DNA of 64,000 nt, taken from positions 18,313 through 82,312 of the forward strand of contig JBKBKC010000015.1 of NCBI GenBank assembly GCA_046294265.1, read 5' to 3'. The number at the start of each line of letters is the position of its first letter. Positions within the stretch are counted from its first letter, which is position 1. Source of the DNA: JBKBKC01 sp046294265 (GTDB taxonomy: Bacteria > Pseudomonadota > Alphaproteobacteria > Rhodobacterales > Rhodobacteraceae). The translations under genes and the position numbers were made by a program. The notes beneath the pieces were generated by a model, which was given only the letters and a program-made list of their open reading frames with translations, had not been told where the DNA came from and searched no databases. Positions 1-7,325 of this stretch are shown here, in pieces.

Positions 1-222
1 GGGTATCCCGTTTCTGTTGCCGCAAACATGCGGCGTTTGCTGCACATGCACAATACTCCTCGCCGCAATGCTGCCATGCAGCAAAATCATGGCTGGCGCC
101 ATTGATTTCCCCAAGGGAAACACCGGGTTCGCCTGAATTGTGATCATCCGGTCCACCCGGCCTTGTCCTTTGCCACGGAAAGAACAACCTATGCGCAACA
201 TTCGGGCAGCGGAGGAACGGGC

Positions 223-1287
223 ATGGCGGACCGGGCAGAGGTGATGGCGGTGCTGGCCGGGGTGGCGGTGCCGGGCGGGGGCACCCTGGCCAGCCGCGAT
301 CTGATTCGGGCGCTGACGGTCGAGGGCGGGCGCGTGGCCTTCGTGATCGAGGCCGCGACAGCAGACGAGGCGCGCGCCCTCGGCCCCGCGCAGGCGGCGG
401 CGGAAACCGCCCTGCGCGCGCTGCCCGGCGTGGCGCAGGTGCAGGTGGTGCTGACAGCCCCCACCGCCCCCAAGGCGCCGCCCGCGCTGAAGGTGGGCCA
501 GCACCCCACCCCGCAGCAGGGCGGCCCGCAGAAGGTGAGCGGGGTGGACCGCATCCTCGCCATCGCCAGCGGCAAGGGCGGCGTGGGCAAATCCACCGTG
601 GCCTCGAACCTCGCGGTGGCGCTGGCGCGCCAGGGGCGACGGGTGGGCCTCCTGGATGCCGACATCTACGGCCCCAGCCAGCCGCGCATGATGGGGGCCT
701 CCGCCCGCCCCGCCAGCCCGGATGGCAAGACCATCATCCCGCTGACCGCGCATGGCGTCACGCTCATGTCCATCGGCCTCATGCTGAAGGAGGACGAGGC
801 GGTGGTCTGGCGCGGGCCGATGATCATGGGCGCGCTGCAGCAGCTTCTGACGCAGGTGGCCTGGGGGCGGCTCGATGTAATGATCGTCGATCTGCCGCCG
901 GGGACCGGCGACATCCAGCTCACACTTTGCCAGCGCACGCAGCTGACCGGGGCCATCGTCGTCAGCACGCCGCAGGATGTGGCGCTCTTGGATGCGCGAA
1001 AGGCGCTGGACATGTTCGCCAAGCTCGGCACGCCCGTGCTGGGCCTGATCGAGAACATGTCCACCTATATCTGCCCCAACTGCGGGCATGAGGCGCATAT
1101 CTTCGGCCATGGTGGCGTCGCCGCCGAGGCCAGGCGGCTGAACCTGCCGTTCCTCGCATCGCTGCCCCTCGATCTGTCGGTGCGGCTCGCAGGTGATGCG
1201 GGCGTGCCGGTGGCGGCGGGTGACGGTCCGGTGGCCGAGGCCTATGCGCGGCTTGCCGCGGGGCTGGTCGCGGGCGGGATGGCCTGA
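223..1287 (+). CDS. apbC: Mrp/ApbC/NBP35-type iron-sulfur carrier ATPase
   Basis: P-loop ATPase of the Mrp/ApbC family, 354 aa, a cytoplasmic scaffold that carries Fe-S clusters to apo-proteins. An N-terminal DUF59-like domain (about residues 5-80) precedes a deviant Walker A motif GKGGVGKS at 117-124. A CPNC pair near residue 284 fits the cluster-binding CxxC of the family. The open frame extends upstream to a TTG at 163, but the ATG at 223 has GGAGG at 211-215 with a 7-nt spacer, so I start there. It lies 627 bp upstream of mraZ and is probably a separate transcription unit. Family assignment is firm; which Fe-S targets it serves is not visible. Confidence 0.95.
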   Translation: MADRAEVMAVLAGVAVPGGGTLASRDLIRALTVEGGRVAFVIEAATADEARALGPAQAAAETALRALPGVAQVQVVLTAPTAPKAPPALKVGQHPTPQQGGPQKVSGVDRILAIASGKGGVGKSTVASNLAVALARQGRRVGLLDADIYGPSQPRMMGASARPASPDGKTIIPLTAHGVTLMSIGLMLKEDEAVVWRGPMIMGALQQLLTQVAWGRLDVMIVDLPPGTGDIQLTLCQRTQLTGAIVVSTPQDVALLDARKALDMFAKLGTPVLGLIENMSTYICPNCGHEAHIFGHGGVAAEARRLNLPFLASLPLDLSVRLAGDAGVPVAAGDGPVAEAYARLAAGLVAGGMA

Positions 1288-1567
1288 CGGCTGGGATCGG
1301 CTGGGGCGGGCGGGGCAGCGGCCCCCGGCCGAATCACGCGACCGCGATTCGGCGTGAGTTTGCAGGCGGTTGCGGCCGGTTCTGGCGGCATGTCCGCAGA
1401 CCGGCGGGGCAGGTGCGCGCGCCTGCCAAAAATAATCCGATCTCCCGGCCCGCGGCGGCATTCCGGCAACACCTCTAGATGTGGTGTTGCTTGGGTGACT
1501 AATGCCCAAACCTAGGCTGCGCCGCGCGCATGTTCTTTTTGCGTTCTCTTCGCGCTGAGGCTGTGAT
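1288..1567. other. Intergenic region between apbC and the mraZ operator
   Basis: No gene is convincing here. It holds several inverted repeats: CCGAATC/GATTCGG around 1329-1352, GCAACACC (1466-1473) with GGTGTTGC (1483-1490), and TTGGG (1491-1495) with CCCAA (1505-1509). The first could terminate apbC transcription, but it lacks a good T-tract. The others lie just upstream of the mraZ operator and could be promoter-associated. Functions are not shown by sequence. Confidence 0.4.
1466..1509. promoter_or_regulatory. Two adjacent inverted repeats upstream of the mraZ operator
   Basis: GCAACACC and GGTGTTGC pair over a 9-nt loop at 1466-1490. This is followed directly by TTGGG/CCCAA spaced by 9 nt at 1491-1509. 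The position, 60 to 100 bp before the CCCA box array, suggests a regulatory or promoter region for the dcw transcript. No clear -35/-10 pair was identified. Confidence 0.3.
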
Positions 1568-1621
1568 CCCATTCAATCCCAAGCTGACCCAAAAAAAACC
1601 TTTGCGTCCCAGATGAACCCA
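1568..1621 (-). promoter_or_regulatory. Probable MraZ operator: CCCA boxes at exact 10-bp spacing
   Basis: CCCA tetramers start at 1568, 1578, 1588, 1608 and 1618, all in one 10-bp register with only the 1598 position missing. Read on the minus strand they are TGGG direct repeats. MraZ is known to bind TGGG-type direct repeats spaced by one helical turn upstream of its own operon, so this is the expected autoregulatory operator for the gene at 1915. The array lies about 290 bp upstream of the mraZ start codon, which implies a long leader. Confidence 0.75.
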
Positions 1622-1862
1622 TGGCACTGATCTGCTCACGGAGACGGGACGGCAAGACCAAACAGGGGCGACGCAAGACCCCGAAGAACAAGGCAAAAGC
1701 AGGCTTTCATACAGGCACCGCTTTCGTCTCCGCACGACAACAAGGATCCGGCGCGCGAGCGAGCAGACATCCCCCCAGGTGGCGCGCGCAGCTGGACGAC
1801 CCGGCGACGGGACAGGGCGGCGGATCGGGCAGTGGCAGCAGCCCGATCCGCCGTTGTCCGTT
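1622..1862 (+). ncRNA. upsM: UpsM-like sRNA in the extended 5' leader of mraZ (ends approximate)
   Basis: In Rhodobacter sphaeroides the dcw cluster has an unusually long leader that yields the abundant sRNA UpsM, formed by partial termination at a strong hairpin and RNase E processing. This window has the same arrangement: MraZ boxes, about 200 nt of leader, a long hairpin at 1810-1859, then mraZ at 1915. I infer the homology from position and structure; primary sequence similarity was not checked. A short open frame crosses the segment but shows no ribosome binding site or protein-like composition. Both ends are estimates. Confidence 0.55.
1810..1862 (+). terminator. Long hairpin in the mraZ leader, probable attenuator of UpsM type
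   Basis: A perfect 12-bp stem (1819-1830 with 1841-1852) encloses a 10-nt loop. It extends through c1818/g1853 and, past a small internal loop, through 1810-1814 pairing with 1855-1859, giving about 18 bp in total. Only a short T-run follows (around 1861), so termination would be partial. This suits a leader that releases an sRNA while allowing read-through into mraZ 55 nt downstream. Confidence 0.6.
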
Positions 1863-1914
1863 TCAGGGGCACCCAGAACAGCACCACGGGGGATGAAGGG
1901 GCCGCAAGGCAGCA

Positions 1915-2439
1915 ATGGCGTTCCGCAGCGAGTTCGACCAGAAGGTTGACGGCAAGGCCCGGGTGATGATCCCCGCGTCGTTCCGCGCTGTGATCCAGGC
2001 GGGCGATCCCGACCACGCCCCCGGCAAGCGCCCGCGCTTCGTGATGGTCTATGGCGGCGACAACCGCGCTTATGTCGAATGCTATACCATGGAGGGGATG
2101 CGCGCGCTCGAGGCCCGCATCGGGCGCATGAAGCTGGGCGACAAGCGCCGGATTTACCTGTCGAAAAACCTCGTGCGGATGTCCATCGAGGTTGAGATCG
2201 ACAATGAGGGGCGGATCGTCCTGCCCGCGAAATGCCGCGACAAGCTGGGGATCGGCGGCGATGTGCTGGAAAAGTCCGGCCCCGTCGATACCGTGTTCGC
2301 GGGCGACATCCAGACCTTCCAGATCTGGAACCGCGCCGATTATGACGCCGACCGCGCGGGCACCGCCGAGCTTGCCTCCGAACTCTTGCCCGAGGGCGAG
2401 GACATGCTGAGCCTTCTGGACGACGACACGGAGGATTGA
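1915..2439 (+). CDS. mraZ: Transcriptional regulator and division protein MraZ
   Basis: First gene of the dcw cluster, 174 aa, slightly longer than the roughly 145-150 aa of enterobacterial MraZ. Two AbrB/SpoVT-like DNA-binding domains are visible, the first starting near FRSEFDQKVDGKARVMIPAS (about residues 3-60), the second near EVEIDNEGRIVLPAKCRD (about 90-140). MraZ forms ring-like multimers that bind TGGG repeats and repress its own operon; a matching box array lies at 1568-1621. AAGG at 1906-1909 is a weak ribosome binding site. The gene is followed 3 nt later by rsmH. Confidence 0.97.
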   Translation: MAFRSEFDQKVDGKARVMIPASFRAVIQAGDPDHAPGKRPRFVMVYGGDNRAYVECYTMEGMRALEARIGRMKLGDKRRIYLSKNLVRMSIEVEIDNEGRIVLPAKCRDKLGIGGDVLEKSGPVDTVFAGDIQTFQIWNRADYDADRAGTAELASELLPEGEDMLSLLDDDTED

Positions 2440-2442
2440 CCC

Positions 2443-3483
2443 TTGCCCGACCGCGCCCCGCTGCCCGGACGCGCTGACACCGACGCGCCGCATGTGCCCG
2501 TGCTGCTGGCCCCGCTGCTGGCGGCCTGCGCGCCGGTTGCCGGGCATTGGGTGGACGGCACCTTTGGCGCAGGGGGCTATGCGCGCGGGTTGCTTGCGGC
2601 GGGGGCGGGCCGCGTGACGGGCATAGACCGCGACCCGCTGGCGCTGCAGATGGCGGCGGGCTGGATCGGCGAGCATGGCGACCGGCTGCGGCTGGTGCAG
2701 GGCAATTTTTCCGACCTCGATACGCTGGCGGAGGGGCCGGTTCAGGGCGTGGTCCTCGACCTCGGCGTGTCCTCGATGCAGCTCGATCTGCCCGAGCGCG
2801 GGTTTTCCTTCCTGCGCGACGGCCCCCTCGACATGCGGATGAGCCAGGCGGGCCCCAGTGCCGCCGACCTTGTGGCCACCGTCTCCGAGGCGGCGCTGGC
2901 CGACATCATCCACCACTACGGCGAGGATCGCGCCGCCCGCCGCATCGCCCGCGCCATCGTGGCCGCGCGCGCGGTCGAGCCCATCACCACCACGCTGCGG
3001 CTGGCCGAGGTGGTGGCATCGGTGCTGCCCCGCCCCAAGCCGGGCCAAAGCCACCCCGCCACCCGCGCCTTCCAGGCCATCCGCATCGCGGTGAACGCCG
3101 AGTTTTCCGAACTGGTGCAAGGTCTTGCCGCAGCCGAGCGGGCGCTGGCCCCCGGGGGCCTGCTGGCCGTCGTCACCTTCCACAGCCTGGAGGACCGCAT
3201 CGTGAAACGGTTCTTCCACGAGGCCGCGGGCGGCAGCGCCGGCAACCGCCACGCGCCCGCCCAAGCCACCACGCCCGCCCGCTTCACCCCCGTCACCAAG
3301 GGCGCCACCGCGCCGGATGACGCGGAAACCGCCGCCAACCCCCGCGCCCGCTCGGCCCGCCTACGCATCGCGCGCCGCACCGAGGCCCCGCCCGCGACCC
3401 CCGACCCCGCCACCCTCGGGATGCCCATGCTCCCCGAGGCGCGCAGACCGCCCGACACGCGCAGACCGAAGGCCCGCCCATGA
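2443..3483 (+). CDS. rsmH: 16S rRNA (cytosine1402-N4)-methyltransferase RsmH
   Basis: Methylates N4 of C1402 in the decoding centre of 16S rRNA using S-adenosylmethionine, 346 aa. The family motifs are present: HVPVLL near residue 13, a SAM-binding stretch VDGTFGAGGY near 36, and DLGVSSMQLD with RGFSF. The start is a TTG at 2443, supported by GGAGG at 2430-2434 with an 8-nt spacer. A proline- and arginine-rich tail of about 30 residues extends beyond the conserved domain. The ATG of ftsL overlaps its stop codon (ATGA). Confidence 0.96.
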   Translation: MPDRAPLPGRADTDAPHVPVLLAPLLAACAPVAGHWVDGTFGAGGYARGLLAAGAGRVTGIDRDPLALQMAAGWIGEHGDRLRLVQGNFSDLDTLAEGPVQGVVLDLGVSSMQLDLPERGFSFLRDGPLDMRMSQAGPSAADLVATVSEAALADIIHHYGEDRAARRIARAIVAARAVEPITTTLRLAEVVASVLPRPKPGQSHPATRAFQAIRIAVNAEFSELVQGLAAAERALAPGGLLAVVTFHSLEDRIVKRFFHEAAGGSAGNRHAPAQATTPARFTPVTKGATAPDDAETAANPRARSARLRIARRTEAPPATPDPATLGMPMLPEARRPPDTRRPKARP

Positions 3484-3836
3484 CCCGCCCGCTCCTCTAC
3501 CTCACCACCATCGCTTTGCTGACGGCCCTCGCCTTCTGGGCCTACCGCGAGAATTACGCGACCCAGACCGCCCTGCGCCGGATGGCGGCGCTGGATGCCG
3601 AGATCCGCAATCTGCAGCAGGCGCTGTCGGTGCAGCGCGCCGAATGGGCCTATCTGAACCGCCCCGACCGCCTGCGCGACCTCGTGGGCCTGAACTTCGA
3701 GCGTGTGCCGCTCTTGCCGCTGGAACCCGGCCAGTTCGCCGAGACGCGCGACGTGGCCATGCCCCCCGCCGACATCCTGCCGCTGGACATCATCCCCGTT
3801 GAGGTTCAGGGCGAACTGACGGAGGCCGACCTGTGA
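3480..3836 (+). CDS. ftsL: Cell division protein FtsL
   Basis: Small bitopic division protein, 118 aa, that joins FtsB and FtsQ at the divisome. A single membrane segment occupies residues 4-20 (LLYLTTIALLTALAFWAY). A heptad-rich stretch about 30-65 can form the coiled coil, and the motif YLNRPDRLRDL that follows is typical of alphaproteobacterial FtsL. Identity rests on this layout and on its place between rsmH and ftsI, since FtsL sequences diverge widely. It overlaps both neighbours by 4 nt. Confidence 0.92.
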   Translation: MTRPLLYLTTIALLTALAFWAYRENYATQTALRRMAALDAEIRNLQQALSVQRAEWAYLNRPDRLRDLVGLNFERVPLLPLEPGQFAETRDVAMPPADILPLDIIPVEVQGELTEADL

Positions 3837-5617
3837 CCCGCATCCCCCTGCGCCCCCTCGCCCGCATCCTGACCGCCCGCCAGCGCGGCGAAAACCCCGA
3901 CAGCATCGAGCGTGAAAACATCCGCCTGCGCGCCGAGGCCACGCGCGACCGCAGCCGCGCGCGCGCCGAGCGGCGGCTGAAATTCCTCGGCCTCGCCTTT
4001 CTCGCGGCCTTCGCCACGGTGGGGGTGCGCATGGGCTCGCTCGCGGCCACCTCGCCGTCGGAACCCCGCGCCACCGGCACCGGCGCCCAGATCACCGCGC
4101 TGCGCGCCGACATCACCGACCGCAACGGCCGCCTGATGGCCACGAACCTCCTGACCCACGCGCTTTATGCCCATCCCAAGCAGATGATCGACCCCGCCCG
4201 CGTGGCCCGCGACCTGGCCCGCATCTTTCCCGACATGAACGCCGCCGATCTTGAGCGCCGCTTCACCGATGGCCGGTCCTTCCTGTGGCTGCGCCGCAAG
4301 CTCAGCCCCGAACAGGTGCAGCAGGTGCATGACATCGGCGACCCCGGCCTCCTCTTTGGCCCGCGCGAGATGCGGCTTTACCCCAACGGGCGGCTGGCCG
4401 CCCATATCCTGGGCGGCGCGAGCTTTGGCGCCGAAGGCGTGAACGCGGCCGAGGTGATCGGCGTGGCGGGGATCGAGGCGGCACTCGATGCCCGCCTGCG
4501 CGACCCCGACCAGGCGGCCACGCCGATCATGCTCTCCATCGACCTGACCGTGCAGGCGGCGGTGGAGGAGATCCTCGATACCGGGATGAAGATGATGAAC
4601 GCGCGCGGTGCCGCCGCCATCTTGATGGACGTGCGCACGGGTGAGGTGATCGCGCTGGCCTCGCTGCCCGACTTCGACCCCAACGACCGGCCCCAACCTG
4701 CGGTCAAGGGCGACCCCGCCGACAGCCCGCTGTTCAACCGCGCCATGCAGGGGGTCTATGAACTGGGCTCCACCTTCAAGATCTTCGCCGTGGCGCAGGC
4801 GATGGATCTGGGCCTGATCAACGCGCAGACGATGATCGACGCCCGCGCGCCGCTGGTCTGGGGCAAGCACAAGATCAAGGAATTCCAGAACAAGAACTAC
4901 GGCCAGATCACCGCCACCGACGTGATCGTGAAATCCTCGAACGCCGGCACCGGCCGCATCGCGCTGATGATCGGGGCCGAGCGGCAGCGGGCCTTTTACC
5001 GCGCCCTCGGGTTCTTCGACCCCACGCCGCTGGAGATGATCGAGGCCCCCAAGGCCCGCCCCCTGATCCCCGCCCGCTGGCCCGAGATCGTCACCATCAC
5101 CACCTCTTTCGGGCATGGCATGTCGGCCTCGCCCATGCATCTGGCCGCGGCCTATGCCGCCATCGCCAATGACGGGGTGGCGGTGAAACCCACCCTCCTG
5201 AGACGCGATGCGCCGCCCGAGGGCACGCGCGTGCTGTCGCGCGGGGTGGCCGAGGCCGCGCAAACCATGCTGCGCGAGGTGGTCACGCGCGGCACCGCGT
5301 CCCTGGGCGAGGTGGAGGGGTATGACGTGGGCGGCAAGACCGGCACGGCCGACAAGCCCAAGCGCACGGGCGGCTACTACAAGGACAAGGTGATCAACAC
5401 CTTCGCCAGCACCTTCCCCGCCTCCGACCCCCGCTATGTGCTGGTGGTGACGCTGGACGAGCCGGTGGAAACCTCCGGCCCACAGCCCCGCCGCACCGCA
5501 GGCTGGACGGCGGTGCCGGTGGCGGCCGAGATGATCCGCCGCACCGCCCCCCTGCTGGGCCTCAGGCCACAGGTGGACGCCGGGGACGGGAATGCGCTAA
5601 TGCCCGTGCGCAACTGA
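3833..5617 (+). CDS. ftsI: Peptidoglycan transpeptidase FtsI (PBP3)
   Basis: Septum-specific class B penicillin-binding protein, 594 aa, which cross-links peptidoglycan at the division site with FtsW. An N-terminal cytoplasmic tail precedes a membrane anchor near residues 43-62. The catalytic triad of motifs is intact: STFK at 313-316 with the acyl-acceptor serine, SSN at 368-370 and KTGT at 502-505. Start is a GTG at 3833 that overlaps the ftsL stop (GTGA). Length and motif spacing match the family. Confidence 0.97.
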   Translation: MTRIPLRPLARILTARQRGENPDSIERENIRLRAEATRDRSRARAERRLKFLGLAFLAAFATVGVRMGSLAATSPSEPRATGTGAQITALRADITDRNGRLMATNLLTHALYAHPKQMIDPARVARDLARIFPDMNAADLERRFTDGRSFLWLRRKLSPEQVQQVHDIGDPGLLFGPREMRLYPNGRLAAHILGGASFGAEGVNAAEVIGVAGIEAALDARLRDPDQAATPIMLSIDLTVQAAVEEILDTGMKMMNARGAAAILMDVRTGEVIALASLPDFDPNDRPQPAVKGDPADSPLFNRAMQGVYELGSTFKIFAVAQAMDLGLINAQTMIDARAPLVWGKHKIKEFQNKNYGQITATDVIVKSSNAGTGRIALMIGAERQRAFYRALGFFDPTPLEMIEAPKARPLIPARWPEIVTITTSFGHGMSASPMHLAAAYAAIANDGVAVKPTLLRRDAPPEGTRVLSRGVAEAAQTMLREVVTRGTASLGEVEGYDVGGKTGTADKPKRTGGYYKDKVINTFASTFPASDPRYVLVVTLDEPVETSGPQPRRTAGWTAVPVAAEMIRRTAPLLGLRPQVDAGDGNALMPVRN

Positions 5618-5642
5618 CATCCCGTCCGGGCAGGGGGACAGC

Positions 5643-7106
5643 ATGACACAGCCAAGACCCCTCTCCGATCTGGGGCTGACCGCGCAGGGCGGGGCCGACC
5701 CGGTGATCGGCGGGCTGTCGGTGGACAGCCGCGTGATCCCGCGGCGGGGCCTCTTCGCCGCCCTGCCGGGCAGCCGCGCGCATGGCGCCGATTTCGCCGC
5801 CGATGCGCTGGCCAATGGCGCGGTGGCGATCCTGACCGATGCGGCGGGGGCCCTGCGCCTGCCGCCCGCGCACGGCGCGGCCCTCGTGATCGCCGAAAAC
5901 CCGCGCGAGACGCTGGCCCGCGCCGCCGCCCTCTGGTTCGGCGCTGGGCCCGCCTGCACGGTCGCCGTCACCGGCACCAACGGCAAGACCTCGGTCGCCA
6001 CCTTCACCCGCCAGCTCTGGCAGGCGCTGGGCCACGCCGCCATCAACATCGGCACCACGGGGGTCGAGGGCGACTGGTCCGCGCCCTCCGCCCATACCAC
6101 CCCCGACCCGATCGCCCTGCACCGGATGCTGGCGCAGGCGGCGGGGGCGCAGGTCACCCACGCGGCGATGGAGGCTTCCAGCCACGGGATCGACCAATAC
6201 CGGCTGGACGGGGTGGACCTTGCCGCGGCGGCCTTCACCAACCTCACGCAGGACCATCTGGATTATCACGGCACGATGGAGGCGTATGGCGCGGCCAAAT
6301 CCGCCCTCTTCACCCGCCTCCTGCCGCCGGGCCGCCCGGCGGTGCTGAACATCGACGATCCTTTCGTCGCGGGCCTTGCCCGGCACCTCCCCGACCACGC
6401 CACCCTGACGCTGGGCCAGTCGCCCGAGGCGCATATCCGCATCACCGCGCAGCGGTTCGACGCCACCGGCCAGGACCTGCGCTTCCAATGGGGCGACCGC
6501 AGCCACCAGATCCGCCTCGCGCTCATCGGCGGCTTTCAGGCGCAGAACGCGCTGACCGCCGCGGCCCTCGTCGCCGCCACCGGCACGCCGCCTGGTGACG
6601 TGATCGCGGCCCTGCCCGGGCTCACCGGCGTGCGGGGCCGGATGCAGCATGTGGCCACCCGCGCCAACGGTGCGACGGTCTTTGTCGATTACGCCCATAC
6701 GCCCGATGCCATCGCCACCGCGCTCACCGCGCTCCGCCCGCATGTGATGGGCCGCATCGTGATCGTCTTCGGCGCGGGCGGCGACCGCGACCGCACCAAG
6801 CGCCCCCTGATGGGGGCCGCCGCCGCCGCCCATGCCGATGTGGCCTACCTCACCGACGACAACCCCCGCACCGAGGATCCCGCCACGATCCGCGCCGCCA
6901 TCCGTGCCGCCTGCCCCGAGGCCATCGAGGTGCCCGACCGCGCCGAGGCGATCCTGCGCGCCGTCGATGCGCTCGGCCCCGGCGACGCGGCACTGATCGC
7001 AGGCAAGGGGCACGAGACGGGCCAGATCCTCGGCCATGACATCCTGCCCTTCGACGACGCCGAACAGGCCTCCATCGCCGTGGCCGTGCTGGACCGCCGC
7101 CCATGA
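5643..7106 (+). CDS. murE: UDP-N-acetylmuramoyl-tripeptide synthetase, meso-DAP adding (MurE)
   Basis: Cytoplasmic Mur ligase, 487 aa, that adds the third stem residue to UDP-MurNAc-L-Ala-D-Glu using ATP. The ATP loop GTNGKT is at 111-116. The substrate-selecting motif DNPR at 406-409 points to meso-diaminopimelate, not lysine, as expected for a Gram-negative. A GGGGG tract at 5634-5638 serves as ribosome binding site for ATG 5643. A dispersed-repeat copy and a 20-base C run separate it from murF. Confidence 0.97.
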   Translation: MTQPRPLSDLGLTAQGGADPVIGGLSVDSRVIPRRGLFAALPGSRAHGADFAADALANGAVAILTDAAGALRLPPAHGAALVIAENPRETLARAAALWFGAGPACTVAVTGTNGKTSVATFTRQLWQALGHAAINIGTTGVEGDWSAPSAHTTPDPIALHRMLAQAAGAQVTHAAMEASSHGIDQYRLDGVDLAAAAFTNLTQDHLDYHGTMEAYGAAKSALFTRLLPPGRPAVLNIDDPFVAGLARHLPDHATLTLGQSPEAHIRITAQRFDATGQDLRFQWGDRSHQIRLALIGGFQAQNALTAAALVAATGTPPGDVIAALPGLTGVRGRMQHVATRANGATVFVDYAHTPDAIATALTALRPHVMGRIVIVFGAGGDRDRTKRPLMGAAAAAHADVAYLTDDNPRTEDPATIRAAIRAACPEAIEVPDRAEAILRAVDALGPGDAALIAGKGHETGQILGHDILPFDDAEQASIAVAVLDRRP

Positions 7107-7199
7107 TGCCCGTCGCGCGCCCTGCCGCCCCTCCGCCCCGGCAATCCGGCGCGGCCGCCCCCCACGTCCCGCGATCGCACAACCCGTCCCGCCTTCCCC

Positions 7200-7252
7200 T
7201 TCTTTCGTCCCCAAATATCCCACGGGGGGCGCGGGGGGTGTGAAACCCCCCC
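7200..7252 (-). repeat. Composite dispersed repeat, copy 1
   Basis: AT-rich core CCAAATATCC at 7211-7220 flanked by TCTTTCG on one side and CACGGGGGG plus a G/C hairpin (GGGGGG..CCCCCC, 7234-7252) on the other. Read on the minus strand it has the same order as the other copies: hairpin, C-run, GATATTTGGG, purine-rich GAAAGAAG. It lies about 95 nt after the murE stop. Confidence 0.7.
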
Positions 7253-7258
7253 GGGCCG

Positions 7259-7278
7259 CCCCCCCCCCCCCCCCCCCC
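7259..7278. repeat. Homopolymer run of 20 C
   Basis: Twenty consecutive C residues lie in the murE-murF spacer, 47 nt before the murF start. Such tracts are prone to replication slippage and to sequencing error, so the exact length is uncertain. It is not inside a coding frame. Confidence 0.85.
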
Positions 7279-7325
7279 GCTCCTGCCCCCTCCGCCCGCA
7301 CAACCTCGCCGGAAAGCCCCCGCAC

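Noticed and set aside
1622..1862. RNase P RNA (rnpB) upstream of mraZ
   Set aside because: The conserved RNase P core words (GAGGAAAGTCCGG-type and ACAGAA) are not present on either strand.
1621..1896. 91-codon open frame in the mraZ leader (plus strand)
   Set aside because: No ribosome binding site, low-complexity Arg/Gly/Pro composition and overlap with the leader hairpin; better explained as untranslated leader.
1636..3264. 542-codon open frame on the minus strand
   Set aside because: Opposite mraZ and rsmH, which carry clear family motifs; the minus frame resembles no protein family.
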